Source: Ignavibacteria bacterium
GTDB taxonomy: Bacteria; Bacteroidota; Ignavibacteria; Ignavibacteriales; SURF-24
Length of the DNA stretch: 64,000 bases
NCBI GenBank assembly: GCA_025612245.1
Contig: JAAXKQ010000006.1
Span: 186,001-250,000, forward strand
Direction: 5' to 3'
In this document: piece by piece, positions 8,276-18,512 of the stretch
Layout: each line of letters begins with the position of its first letter
Position numbering within the stretch: the stretch's first letter is position 1
Position numbers and translations under genes: made by a program
The notes under the pieces: generated by a model
Seen by the model: only the letters and a program-made list of their open reading frames with translations
Told to the model about the DNA's origin: nothing
The model's database searches: none

Positions 8276-10198
8276 GTGAAAGCCGCTGCAACCATATTTA
8301 CCCTGGCACTTATGCTTTCGGCTTCTCTTTTTGCGCAGAGCAGCCCTGACAGCCTGAGCTTTAATACGTCGCAGTGGGAGAAAAAGCTTTTTAGCACAAA
8401 ATTCGACAAGCTCCTGAGCACATATACCCTTGGCAGCAGCCTTAAATTCGGAGGGAGGTTCGATAAATTCTTCGTCGGCATAAACGAAAGTTATAACTCC
8501 ACGCTTATACAAACAACTCCAAAGAATATTAAGGACGAGCAGTACTTCTCCTTTATTACCGAGTACGCGCTCAACAGCTTTATGAGCCTTGGAATAATGG
8601 CCAATAACGATATCCTTTCCGATAACAGAAAAATTGCACTCAATCAGGCATCCTTACTGAACGGATCTTTCTACACGAAATTCAAGCCCATGGAAAGAGT
8701 ATTTATTACCCCTTCTTTGGGCTACTCGAACAACAATCAGATCGGGCAATACGACTACGGCACAATCTATGGCATTGAAGGGCTGGCCGATAACCTGGCT
8801 CTGGCCGACATGAATATCTCTTCGCTTGTGAAATTTCAGAACGAGGACATTTCCCCGAGAAAAAATGCACTCCGTTTATTCAATGCCAGCATCAGCAACG
8901 ATCTTGGAGGCTCCTTCGGAAATGTGCTGGGAGCTTCGTTCTACCAGAACAGGAAAGATTTTTATTTCAGCGCCGACTCAATTTCTGCCGCACAGTTTAA
9001 TATCATTAACAACATTCAGTCCAGAATTGAAAGCAACTACTTTGTTCAGGACCGCTTCGTTTATAGCAAGCCTTCAGACGATTTTTCTTTTGACCTGACG
9101 GGAAGGGCAATCTGGAGAAATGTCGACCGCGATACCCGTTACCGGGTTCTTAGCAACGTCTCCCCTTCGCTTTTTGACGTGAGGGTAGAGGAATTCAGGC
9201 TTGAAGTGGAGTCGAACTACATGTACCATACTACAGACTTTGACGGCTCCTTCAGGGTGGATTACTCGGAAAGAGATGAAAAGCACGTCGTGAAGAAAAT
9301 CAGCGAGACAAACGTATTCCTTCAGGAGGAAAGAATTAAATCCTACGAGGAGAGGGTTAGGCTCGAAAGCCAGAAGAACAACATTGCCGAAAAAATTTCC
9401 CTGTCACTCAACGGGAACTTCAGGCTCAGCCAGAGCGACTTTCTTTCCATAAGCCTTTTTCATAACAAACTCCGCTACGATACGCCCAGCGAAGAGAACT
9501 TTGATGACCGCGATGAGCTGATGTCAATTTTCCGCGTGCTCTACATCAGAAAACTTTCTCCTTTCTTTGACGCTTTCCTTAACCTGGAGGCTAACCTCAA
9601 CCACATCGTCTACATTTTTGCCGAAAGGAGTTCAAACAACAATTTTACGCGCCTCTTAAAGCTCAGTACCGGGGGCGACTTTAAAAGCCAGGTCATTAAC
9701 TCAAAGAATACCTTCGAAGTCTCTGCAAATTACTCGGTATACGACTTCGAGGACATTAAATCAAACTTCAGGAGTTTTTCCTTCAGACAGATGTCAATGC
9801 AGGACTCAACGACCATCCGCCTGAAAAAAAAGCTTGCCTTTACCGTCTTCGGCTCACTAAAGTTTTCAGAGCAGGGGGACTTCAACTGGACGAGGTTTAC
9901 GGGTAAACCGGTAAGAAACCTGGAAGAGATTTATTTTGAACCCAAGCTTAACTACAGGCTGAAGGAATTATCACTTGCCATGGGAATCAGGTACCTGACG
10001 CTTAAAACGTTTTCTTTCCAGGATAAGATAAAAAAAAGAGAGTCCGACTACCGCAGCTTAGGGCCGGTTGCCGAGATCACTCTCCGCCTTAACAGCAGGC
10101 TTAATCTCAGGATTTACGGCTGGTATGAGCTCATCCGGGCCGATGGGCTGAGAAGAAAGCTTCCGAACATGAACATGCAGTTAAACTGGGAATTTTAG
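8276..10198 (+). CDS. large outer-membrane beta-barrel protein, function unknown
   Basis: I do not recognise a named family. The 640-aa protein begins at GTG with a clear signal peptide (LALMLSASLFAQ). The rest is dominated by alternating aromatic/polar beta strands with short turns. It ends in MNMQLNWEF, the terminal Phe being typical of outer-membrane barrels recognised by the BAM machinery. Strand-like repeats (LTGRAIWRNVDRD, FRVDYSERDEK, LSLNGNFRLSQSDF, LNYRLKELSLAMGIRY) occur throughout. It starts 3 nt after the FN3 lipoprotein stop, so the pair is translationally coupled. Size suggests a barrel of well over 16 strands. A partner role with the lipoprotein is inference. Confidence 0.7.
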   Translation: MKAAATIFTLALMLSASLFAQSSPDSLSFNTSQWEKKLFSTKFDKLLSTYTLGSSLKFGGRFDKFFVGINESYNSTLIQTTPKNIKDEQYFSFITEYALNSFMSLGIMANNDILSDNRKIALNQASLLNGSFYTKFKPMERVFITPSLGYSNNNQIGQYDYGTIYGIEGLADNLALADMNISSLVKFQNEDISPRKNALRLFNASISNDLGGSFGNVLGASFYQNRKDFYFSADSISAAQFNIINNIQSRIESNYFVQDRFVYSKPSDDFSFDLTGRAIWRNVDRDTRYRVLSNVSPSLFDVRVEEFRLEVESNYMYHTTDFDGSFRVDYSERDEKHVVKKISETNVFLQEERIKSYEERVRLESQKNNIAEKISLSLNGNFRLSQSDFLSISLFHNKLRYDTPSEENFDDRDELMSIFRVLYIRKLSPFFDAFLNLEANLNHIVYIFAERSSNNNFTRLLKLSTGGDFKSQVINSKNTFEVSANYSVYDFEDIKSNFRSFSFRQMSMQDSTTIRLKKKLAFTVFGSLKFSEQGDFNWTRFTGKPVRNLEEIYFEPKLNYRLKELSLAMGIRYLTLKTFSFQDKIKKRESDYRSLGPVAEITLRLNSRLNLRIYGWYELIRADGLRRKLPNMNMQLNWEF

Positions 10199-10262
10199 GC
10201 GGTTGAAAATATTATTTTTTTTCTTATTTTAAGCTGTCTCATTTTAATTAAGAGGAAAAACT

Positions 10263-10679
10263 TTGCCCAAAGAAACATACCATCTTGAGATCAACAGCGA
10301 TCCAAACAAGCTGCCTCTGGTTGAAGAGTTCCTGGAGGATATCTCAGCCGGGACAAACCTCGGCAAAGCACGGTTAAATAACCTCCTTCTTGCCGTAAAT
10401 GAGGCCATCTCAAATGCAATGATCCACGGAAACAAAGCCTCCACTGAAAAAAAAGTAAGCCTTAAGGTCGAGATCTATGAAGACGCACTGAAGGTTTACA
10501 TTAAAGATGAAGGAAAGGGGTTCAATCCCGAGGAAGTTCCCGACCCAACCTCACCGGAGAACATTTTCCGCGACAGCGGACGGGGGCTCTACATCATGAA
10601 AAGCTGCATGGATGAGGTCAGCTACAATTTTACGCCCGAAGGAACTGAACTGGTCCTTTCAATGAAGTTCGGGCAATAA
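10263..10679 (+). CDS. RsbW-like anti-sigma regulatory factor / histidine-kinase-type ATPase
   Basis: This small (138 aa) single-domain GHKL ATPase belongs to the RsbW/SpoIIAB class of serine kinase anti-sigma factors. Motifs are the N box AVNEAISNAMIHGN, the G1 box DEGKGF and the G2-like DSGRGLYIMKSCMDEV. Such proteins bind a sigma factor or phosphorylate an STAS-domain antagonist in the cytoplasm. It starts at TTG 10263, with GAGGAAAAAC upstream, and follows the barrel gene by about 65 bp in the same direction. No STAS or sigma-factor gene lies beside it in this window, so the partner is unknown. Confidence 0.85.
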   Translation: MPKETYHLEINSDPNKLPLVEEFLEDISAGTNLGKARLNNLLLAVNEAISNAMIHGNKASTEKKVSLKVEIYEDALKVYIKDEGKGFNPEEVPDPTSPENIFRDSGRGLYIMKSCMDEVSYNFTPEGTELVLSMKFGQ

Positions 10680-10719
10680 TCCCCCGCCCCGAAAAGAGGC
10701 ACCTGGTTTAATCTGCCTT

Positions 10720-10765
10720 ATTGTGGAAAGGAAACCAGCGTGCATTTTGCTGCATTTTCCACAAT
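10720..10765. promoter_or_regulatory. inverted repeat upstream of mdh
   Basis: ATTGTGGAAA (10720-10729) and TTTCCACAAT (10756-10765) form a perfect 10-bp inverted repeat with a 26-bp spacer, located 45 bp before the mdh -35 box. The spacer contains a direct repeat of TGCATTTT. It could be an operator or the end of the upstream transcript; there is no U-tract. Confidence 0.35.
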
Positions 10766-10810
10766 TTCCTGCAAATTAAATTTTTCCTAAAAAAAGCGTA
10801 TTGCCTGTTA

Positions 10811-10839
10811 TTGAAAAGAGCTTATTTTATTGATATATT
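10811..10839 (+). promoter_or_regulatory. putative mdh promoter
   Basis: TTGAAA (10811-10816), a 17-bp spacer and TATATT (10834-10839) make a close match to the sigma-70 consensus. The leader to the ATG is about 60 nt. Confidence 0.55.
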
Positions 10840-10908
10840 CCCTAAGAAATTGGGATAAATCCAATTCACTTTTCTTTTACTAAATCAAAAAAATGGGAGA
10901 GATAATAA

Positions 10909-11874
10909 ATGCCAAGAAAAAAAATTGCACTCATTGGCGGCGGACAGATTGGTGGTGTACTGACACAGCTGATTGCTCAAAAGGAACTGGCCGACGTTGT
11001 TCTTTTCGATATAGTCGCAGACCTGCCGCAGGGCAAGACACTCGATATCGCAGAAGCTTCACGCGTTGACGGTTTTGATGCTAATATTTCAGGAACGAAC
11101 ACTTATGAAGACATTAAGGACGCCGACCTGGTAATTATTACTGCCGGACTGCCGCGCAAGCCCGGTATGAGCCGCGATGATTTATTGGTAACAAATGCCA
11201 AGATTATGAAGTCTGTAGCTGAGGCTGTACGTACATATGCACCAAATGCGATTTCAATCATCATCTCAAATCCTCTGGATGCAATGGTTACATTGTTCCA
11301 GAAAGTAACAGGTTTCCCACACAGCCGCGTTATCGGTCAGGCTGGAGTTCTGGATTCCTCCCGTTTTGCTACATTTATCGCGTGGGAATTGGGCGTTTCT
11401 GTAAAGGACGTTAATGCCATGGTCTTAGGCGGCCACGGTGATACAATGGTTCCACTGGTAAGATATGCAAACGTTAACGGCATTCCCGTCATGGAAATGC
11501 TCGAAAGAAAATATAATGACGCTCAGAAAGCAAAAGAAGTAATGAATAAGATGGTCGAAAGGACAAAGATGGCTGGCGGCGAAGTTGTAAAACTTCTTAA
11601 GACCGGCTCGGCTTTCTATTCACCGGCTTCGTCGGCAATTGCAATGGCTGAGGCAGTAATTAAGGATGAGAAGCGCCTCCTGCCTGTTTGCGCTTACCTG
11701 AACGGTGAGTTCGGCGTAAACGGATACTACGTTGGTGTTCCCGCCATACTGGGAGAAAAAGGCGTCGAAAAGGTAATTGAGCTGTCTTTGATTGATGAAG
11801 AAAAATCTGCACTTGATAGTTCAGTTCAGGCGGTTAAGTCACTTGTTGCTGATATGGAAAGACTTGGATTATAA
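10909..11874 (+). CDS. mdh: malate dehydrogenase
   Basis: This enzyme interconverts malate and oxaloacetate with NAD(H) in the TCA cycle. The 321-aa protein is of the LDH-like MDH type. It has the dinucleotide-binding loop [10 protein letters not shown], the mobile-loop motif [14 protein letters not shown] and the catalytic [10 protein letters not shown]. The Arg in LPRKPGMSR, where lactate dehydrogenases carry Gln, argues for malate as substrate. A GGGAGAG ribosome-binding site precedes ATG. The gene is monocistronic, with its own promoter and a strong intrinsic terminator, and converges on rplU-rpmA. Length is normal. Confidence 0.97.
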   Translation: MPRKKIALIGGGQIGGVLTQLIAQKELADVVLFDIVADLPQGKTLDIAEASRVDGFDANISGTNTYEDIKDADLVIITAGLPRKPGMSRDDLLVTNAKIMKSVAEAVRTYAPNAISIIISNPLDAMVTLFQKVTGFPHSRVIGQAGVLDSSRFATFIAWELGVSVKDVNAMVLGGHGDTMVPLVRYANVNGIPVMEMLERKYNDAQKAKEVMNKMVERTKMAGGEVVKLLKTGSAFYSPASSAIAMAEAVIKDEKRLLPVCAYLNGEFGVNGYYVGVPAILGEKGVEKVIELSLIDEEKSALDSSVQAVKSLVADMERLGL

Positions 11875-11910
11875 AAGATTAGATAGTGTGTGAAGATCTT
11901 TAGGAAGCAA

Positions 11911-11942
11911 ATCCACCGTCCTTTAGGGCGGTGGATTTTTTT
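11911..11942 (+). terminator. intrinsic terminator of mdh
   Basis: ATCCACCGTCC pairs with GGGCGGTGGAT around a TTTA loop (11-bp stem with one G-T pair), followed directly by a run of six T. It lies between convergent mdh and rpmA and may also slow transcripts from the other side. Confidence 0.85.
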
Positions 11943-11951
11943 ATTCAATTT

Positions 11952-12212
11952 CTATTGCTCTGGCTGATAAACGCTGACATACTTTCTGTCATTACGCTTT
12001 GTCTCAAACTTTACATAGCCTTCAACTATAGCAAATAATGTATCATCACTTCCTTTTTTAACGTTGACGCCGGGATGAAGCTTGGTGCCTCTCTGCCTTA
12101 CCAGTATAGAACCGGCTGAAACCAGCTCACCACCAAATCTCTTAACCCCAAGCCTTTGGGCATTACTATCTCTACCGTTCCTGGAAGAACCTTGCCCCTT
12201 CTTATGAGCCAT
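11952..12212 (-). CDS. rpmA: 50S ribosomal protein L27
   Basis: This is an 86-aa large-subunit protein near the peptidyl-transferase centre. The N-terminus [16 protein letters not shown] and the segment GVKRFGGE are diagnostic. It begins directly with the mature sequence and lacks the cleaved extension of Firmicutes L27. It follows rplU by 16 bp in the usual L21-L27 operon. Confidence 0.97.
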   Translation of the reverse strand: MAHKKGQGSSRNGRDSNAQRLGVKRFGGELVSAGSILVRQRGTKLHPGVNVKKGSDDTLFAIVEGYVKFETKRNDRKYVSVYQPEQ

Positions 12213-12228
12213 AATTTACCTCCGGATA

Positions 12229-12537
12229 TTAACCTATCTTTGTTATTTCAATTCTGCTTAATAATTGTCTGTGACCGTTTTTAACTTTGTAGCCTTTTCT
12301 TCTCTTCTTCTTAAAAACAATCACTTTGTCATCTTTAAGGTGTTCAAGCACTCTTGCCTGAACCTTTACACCATCCAGCAAGGGGCTGCCAACCTTTGTT
12401 CCGTTTTCATCGGAAAACAAAAGGACTGAATCGAAAGTAACGTCTGTCTCGGCCTCAGCCTTCAGTCTCGGAACATAATATTTGGCTTTTTCGGTAACCT
12501 TAAATTGCTGCCCTAATATATCTACGACGGCAAACAT
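12229..12537 (-). CDS. rplU: 50S ribosomal protein L21
   Basis: This is a large-subunit protein that binds 23S rRNA. The sequence MFAVVDILGQQFKV at the start and the basic KKRRKGYKVKNGHRQ with the ending LSRIEIT are typical of L21. I place the start at ATG 12537 (102 aa) because GGAGG lies eight bases upstream and the length then equals the family norm; an upstream in-frame start at 12552 has no support. It is first in an operon with rpmA, behind a consensus-like promoter. Confidence 0.96.
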   Translation of the reverse strand: MFAVVDILGQQFKVTEKAKYYVPRLKAEAETDVTFDSVLLFSDENGTKVGSPLLDGVKVQARVLEHLKDDKVIVFKKKRRKGYKVKNGHRQLLSRIEITKIG

Positions 12538-12573
12538 CAAGAAATCCTCCAATTGATCTATTTTAAGATTGTA

Positions 12574-12602
12574 AATATATAAAATAGAGCCAAATAAGTC
12601 AA
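12574..12602 (-). promoter_or_regulatory. promoter of rplU-rpmA
   Basis: TTGACT (12602-12597), a 17-bp spacer and TATATT (12579-12574) on the minus strand lie 37 bp ahead of the rplU ATG. Confidence 0.6.
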
Positions 12603-12773
12603 TTACCTTGCAGGAAATTATTTACCAGCATCGACTCTAATTTTTCATTCTACTAAAGTACGCATAATTTCCACAGTTTTTCAACTTTTTTATTTTTCTC
12701 TTTTCCTTATTCTGCTCTTGTCCTTATTTTGCTCTTTTACCGATTATCTTTTGTGGCTAATTGAGCCTGTTTT

Positions 12774-14474
<1,701 letters not shown>

Positions 14475-14548
14475 TTATAATAAAATTTCCACGGAAGAAT
14501 TCCATAGTGAAATCACTTCCGTCGTTTTCTTTGGGGTGCAGTGCCCAC

Positions 14549-14572
14549 AAAAAAAAGGTTACTTTTTTAACC
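14549..14572 (-). terminator. intrinsic terminator overlapping the histidine kinase stop codon
   Basis: On the minus strand GGTTA-AAAAAG-TAACC forms a hairpin whose right arm contains the kinase TAA stop, followed by eight T. It closes the response regulator/histidine kinase transcript. Confidence 0.75.
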
Positions 14573-15533
14573 TGAATGAAAATTCCGAGCCCTGCCCGAC
14601 TATGCTTTCCACTTCCACACTTGAACCATGGGCTTCAACTATATGCTTTACAATTGCAAGCCCGAGTCCCGTTCCACCGGCAGCACGCGAGCGGTCCTTA
14701 TCCACCCTGAAGAACCTCTCAAATATGCGCGGAAGATCCCGCCTTGAGATCCCGATGCCGGTATCCTTAACGATAATTTTAACCGACTTTTCCTCTTCCT
14801 CGACACTAATTTCAACCGAGCCCTGGTCGGTATATTTAATTGCATTTTCAACCAGGTTTAAAATTACCTGTTTAAGCCTGTTCTTATCCCCGAAGGCCTT
14901 CAGTTCCTCCCTAAAAGGGTGAAGCTTGAGCTGAAGATTCTTCGCACTGGCTCTGGGTAAAAGCTCCTGCAAGACAGAGTCCAGAAACTCAAAGAGCTTA
15001 AAATACCTGAAGCTAAGATGCATCTCGTGCGATTCGATCATTGATATGTCTATCAGGTCGCTTAGGAGGCTATTCAGGTTTTCCGTATGCTTGTTTGCTT
15101 TTTCAAGGAAAGATCTGTTTACCTTTGGGTCGTCAATTGCACCGTCGAGGAGAGTTTCAAGGAATCCCTGGATTGCAAAAATCGGTGTCCTGAGCTCGTG
15201 GGAAACGTTGCCCAGGAATTCACTTCGGACTCTTTCCAGGTGTTTCAGGTAATTAATATCATTCTGCAGGCGCAGGAACATCTTCTTTACTTCCGACTGA
15301 AGGCTTTTAAGCCCCTTGTCCAGATGTATGTCTTCGGCAGAAGTAATCATGTCCTTTCTTATCGCATGGATTACGCTTTCAATGGAAGAAAGCTCCCTGG
15401 ACCTTTTTTCACCAATATAATACAGGACTGCCACGTCAAAGATCAGTATTGGAATAAGGAGTGTCCAAAAGCCGGTACCCTCCGGAGTCAAAAAAAGCAG
15501 CAGCAGGAGCAAAAGCCCGCTTAAGAGAAGCAC
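14559..15533 (-). CDS. PhoR-like membrane histidine kinase
   Basis: This two-component sensor has 324 aa from GTG 15533. Two closely spaced transmembrane segments (residues about 2-16 and 22-42) leave almost no periplasmic sensor loop. A coiled stretch follows, then the HisKA dimerisation domain with NVSHELRTPIFAIQGF (phospho-His). The HATPase domain has N box NLVENAIKYT, G1 DTGIGIS and G2 GGTGLGLAIVKHIVEAHG. It follows the OmpR-type regulator by 43 bp and is its likely partner. The open frame continues about 25 codons upstream of the GTG without ATG, GTG or TTG, so the true N-terminus is uncertain. Confidence 0.9.
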   Translation of the reverse strand: MLLLSGLLLLLLLFLTPEGTGFWTLLIPILIFDVAVLYYIGEKRSRELSSIESVIHAIRKDMITSAEDIHLDKGLKSLQSEVKKMFLRLQNDINYLKHLERVRSEFLGNVSHELRTPIFAIQGFLETLLDGAIDDPKVNRSFLEKANKHTENLNSLLSDLIDISMIESHEMHLSFRYFKLFEFLDSVLQELLPRASAKNLQLKLHPFREELKAFGDKNRLKQVILNLVENAIKYTDQGSVEISVEEEEKSVKIIVKDTGIGISRRDLPRIFERFFRVDKDRSRAAGGTGLGLAIVKHIVEAHGSSVEVESIVGQGSEFSFRLKK

Positions 15534-15576
15534 TTCCTTGAGTGTGTTTCCAGAAGAGATCAGGTTATTCTTTATC

Positions 15577-16278
15577 TTATTCAGGATTTTTGAAACGATA
15601 GCCTACTCCTTTAATTGTTTCAATCATGTCCGCATATTCAGTAAGCTTCTCCCTGATCTTTCTTATGTGGACGTCAATTGTTCTGTCCACGACAAAGACA
15701 TCCGTGCCCCAGATGTCGTGCAGAATTGCCTCACGGCCAAAAACCTTCCCGGGCCTTGAAGCCAGATAGCTCAAGATCTCGAATTCCTTCCTGGGGAATA
15801 TAATGACCTCACCTTCCAGTGTCACTTCGTACTTATCCCTGTTAATTTCAAGGGGGCCGATTTTAACGATGGCATTCTGACTTTTTATGCCGCCATCGGG
15901 TGCCTGGAGTTCGGATTTTCTGAGGTTTGCCTTTACACGGGCTACCAGTTTCTTTGGGGAAATAGGCTTCGAAATGAAGTCATCGGCACCAAGCTCAAGT
16001 CCTTTGATTTCATCTACCTCGGAGGACTTTGCAGTCAGAAATATGACGGGTGTATTTGAGAATTGTTCATTGTGGCGAATCTGCCTGCAGACCTCATAGC
16101 CGTCAAATTCCGGCATCATGACGTCCAGAATGATTAAATCCGGCTTATATGAAAGTTTTTCAATAGCTTCTTTTCCGTCATAAGCTGTAAAGACCTCAAA
16201 GCCTTCGCTTGTGAGGTTATATTCAAGAAACTCAACTATATCCTTTTCATCATCGGCCAGGAGTATCTTTGCTTTCAT
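15577..16278 (-). CDS. OmpR/PhoB-family response regulator
   Basis: This 233-aa transcription regulator has an N-terminal receiver domain: acidic pocket LLADDEKD, phospho-acceptor Asp52 in LIILDVMMPEFDG, and LTAKS with the conserved Lys in FISKPISP. The C-terminal winged helix ends in the motif VDRTIDVHIRKIREKL and TIKGVGYRF. It is paired with the PhoR-like kinase encoded immediately downstream. The phosphate link is suggested only by similarity; no pst or phoU genes are in view. Confidence 0.93.
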   Translation of the reverse strand: MKAKILLADDEKDIVEFLEYNLTSEGFEVFTAYDGKEAIEKLSYKPDLIILDVMMPEFDGYEVCRQIRHNEQFSNTPVIFLTAKSSEVDEIKGLELGADDFISKPISPKKLVARVKANLRKSELQAPDGGIKSQNAIVKIGPLEINRDKYEVTLEGEVIIFPRKEFEILSYLASRPGKVFGREAILHDIWGTDVFVVDRTIDVHIRKIREKLTEYADMIETIKGVGYRFKNPE

Positions 16279-16329
16279 ACTAGGTTTTCTTTAGTCGGAG
16301 AAATTATCTATGTATTAGTTCCCTTTTCA

Positions 16330-16352
16330 GCTCTCTAACTTGCCGAGAGAGC
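16330..16352 (-). terminator. stem-loop overlapping the dxs stop codon
   Basis: GCTCTCT and AGAGAGC form a 7-bp stem around the last dxs codons, and the TAG stop lies in the stem. No U-tract follows, so read-through into the response regulator gene is possible. Confidence 0.3.
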
Positions 16353-18260
16353 CCGCTGACCAGCGGCATGGGCTTTAAGGAAGAGCCTGACTCTCCCTGC
16401 AATACCCTCGGCATCCATTTCAAGCACCCTGTGAAGTTCAGCCTGCGTGCCGTGTTCAACAAACTTGTCCGGCAGCGCAATCCTTAGGATGTCGTTCTTG
16501 TAGTTCTTGTCTATAAAATACTCTGCAACAGCACTGGTGAAGCCCCCGGAAATTGAATTCTCCTCAAGCGTAATGATCCTGCCATGACGTGAGGCCACTT
16601 CATCGAGCATTTCCCGGTCGAGCGGTTTGATGAAGCGCATATTTACCACTTCACACTGAATCCCTTCCTGTGAAAGCAATTCTGCAGCCTTGAGGCTATA
16701 GTCTACCATTGACCCTACAGCCAGTAAGGCACAGTCGCCGCCTTTTGTAAGCTGTTCAGACTTGCCAATCGGAATTGCCTCAAAGCCCTGCTTTATCTCC
16801 ACACCCAGTGCGTTACCCCTTGGATAGCGGATTGCAACTGGTCCTTCCTTATATTCTGTAGCAGTATATATCATATTCCTCAGTTCGGCCTCATCCTTTG
16901 GAGCCATGATGACCATATCCGGAATGAGCCTCAGGTACGAGAGGTCAAAAGCACCGTGGTGCGTCGGCCCGTCGGCACCAACAAGCCCCGCCCTGTCGAG
17001 AACGAATACGACGTGCAGGTGCTGAAGGCTTACGTCGTGAATAATCTGGTCGAATGCCCTTTGAAGGAATGTCGAGTAAACAGAGACCACGGGAATAATG
17101 CCCTGAGTAGCCATGCCTGCGGCAAAAGTAACAGCATGTTCTTCTGCAATACCGACGTCGAAATATCTTTTGGGGAATTCTTTCTGCAGGAAGTTCAGCC
17201 CCGTGCCGTCGGGCATGGCGGCCGTAACGCCAATTACTTTCGGGTTTTCCCTTGCAATTTCCAGGAGTGCCTCACCGAAGATTTTTGTATACGACGGGGC
17301 AGCCCCGGCTTTCTTGAAAGCCACTCCGGTGAGCTTGTCGAACGGGGTTGAAGCGTGAAGCCTTTGAACGTCCTCTTCAGCGGGCTTGTAGCCCTTACCC
17401 TTCTGGGTAATTGCGTGAACGAGTATTGGTCCGTTAAGATTTTTAACTTTCTCAAAAACCTTGACAAGCTGTGCAATGTTGTGCCCGTTGACGGGCCCGA
17501 AATACCTGAAGCCAAGTGCCTCGAAGAGCATTCCGGGGGTAAGGACAGCCTTCAGGCCGTTTTCAAGCCTTGCGGCAATTCTTCTTAACCTGTCGCCCCC
17601 CTGGCCTAACCTTCCGGTAAAATCCCATACCTGTGCTCTCAGCCTGTTGTAGTCGGGATGTGTAATCATCTCGGTAAAATAGTTTGAGAACTGCCAGACA
17701 TTCGAAGTAATTGACATGTTATTATCGTTAAGGACGACAATGAGATTTGATTTCAGTACTCCCGCGTTATTCATCGCTTCATAGGCCATGCCGCCTGTCA
17801 TTGCGCCATCGCCAATTATTGCAACTACTTTCTTATCCGACTTATTTAAATCGCGGGCTGCGGCCATGCCAAGTGCAGCCGAGATAGATGTGGAAGCATG
17901 GCCTGCCCCGAAAGCGTCGTACTCGCTTTCGGCCCTTTTTAAGAATCCGCTTATTCCGTTAAACTGCCTGATTGTCGTGAGCTCGTCTCTTCTGCCAGTA
18001 AGGACTTTATGAGGGTATGCCTGGTGGCCAGTATCCCAGACTATAAGGTCCTTTGGAGTATTAAATACTCTGTGGAGTGCCACCGTAAGCTCAACTGCGC
18101 CCAGGCCACCTCCAAAATGCCCCCCGGTCCTGGAAACGACGTCAATAAGATAATCTCTTACTTCCTGGCAGAGTATTTTAAGTTCCGGTACCTGGAAGTT
18201 GCGGATGTCTGCGGGTGAATTTATGTTAAATAAGAATTTGTACTTATTTTCTTCGTTCAT
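16335..18260 (-). CDS. dxs: 1-deoxy-D-xylulose-5-phosphate synthase
   Basis: This thiamine-diphosphate enzyme condenses pyruvate and glyceraldehyde-3-phosphate, the first step of the MEP isoprenoid pathway. The 641-aa protein has the family's split transketolase layout. It shows VWDTGHQAYPHKVLTG, the TPP/Mg motif GDGAMTGGMAYEAMNNAG, the catalytic GIAEEHAVTFAAGMA and DRAGLVGADGPTHHG. Length and start are normal. It lies 18 bp downstream of xseB, forming an xseA-xseB-dxs transcription unit, a common arrangement. The two-component regulator gene follows after 56 bp. Confidence 0.97.
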   Translation of the reverse strand: MNEENKYKFLFNINSPADIRNFQVPELKILCQEVRDYLIDVVSRTGGHFGGGLGAVELTVALHRVFNTPKDLIVWDTGHQAYPHKVLTGRRDELTTIRQFNGISGFLKRAESEYDAFGAGHASTSISAALGMAAARDLNKSDKKVVAIIGDGAMTGGMAYEAMNNAGVLKSNLIVVLNDNNMSITSNVWQFSNYFTEMITHPDYNRLRAQVWDFTGRLGQGGDRLRRIAARLENGLKAVLTPGMLFEALGFRYFGPVNGHNIAQLVKVFEKVKNLNGPILVHAITQKGKGYKPAEEDVQRLHASTPFDKLTGVAFKKAGAAPSYTKIFGEALLEIARENPKVIGVTAAMPDGTGLNFLQKEFPKRYFDVGIAEEHAVTFAAGMATQGIIPVVSVYSTFLQRAFDQIIHDVSLQHLHVVFVLDRAGLVGADGPTHHGAFDLSYLRLIPDMVIMAPKDEAELRNMIYTATEYKEGPVAIRYPRGNALGVEIKQGFEAIPIGKSEQLTKGGDCALLAVGSMVDYSLKAAELLSQEGIQCEVVNMRFIKPLDREMLDEVASRHGRIITLEENSISGGFTSAVAEYFIDKNYKNDILRIALPDKFVEHGTQAELHRVLEMDAEGIAGRVRLFLKAHAAGQRALSAS

Positions 18261-18278
18261 TTTATTGTACCTGACAAA

Positions 18279-18512
18279 TTATTCTTCAATATCGTCTGAC
18301 GGCTCGCCATCCATTTCAAGGCTTTTGCGAAGGGCTGTAACTTTTACTTCGGCTTCCTTCAGCTTGCTGTAGCAAGTCTTTGAAAGCTCAATGCCTTCTT
18401 CGTAAAGGCTGATTGCCTCATCAAGCCCTATTGACTCATTGTCCAGCATTCCTGAAATCTCCTCCAGGCGCCGAAGCATATCCTCAAACGATCCCTCACT
18501 TTTTTTCTTCAT
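18279..18512 (-). CDS. xseB: exodeoxyribonuclease VII small subunit
   Basis: This 77-aa helical small subunit binds several-fold to XseA to form exonuclease VII, which degrades single-stranded DNA from both ends. The sequence FEDMLRRLEEISGMLDN and LDEAISLYEEGIEL is the classic family core. The ATG lies inside the 3' end of xseA (17-nt overlap), consistent with translational coupling. dxs follows. Confidence 0.95.
   Translation of the reverse strand: MKKKSEGSFEDMLRRLEEISGMLDNESIGLDEAISLYEEGIELSKTCYSKLKEAEVKVTALRKSLEMDGEPSDDIEE

Noticed and set aside
8276-10198. Interpretation as a TonB-dependent receptor
   Set aside because: No plug domain or TonB box can be seen; only a barrel-like strand pattern is supported.
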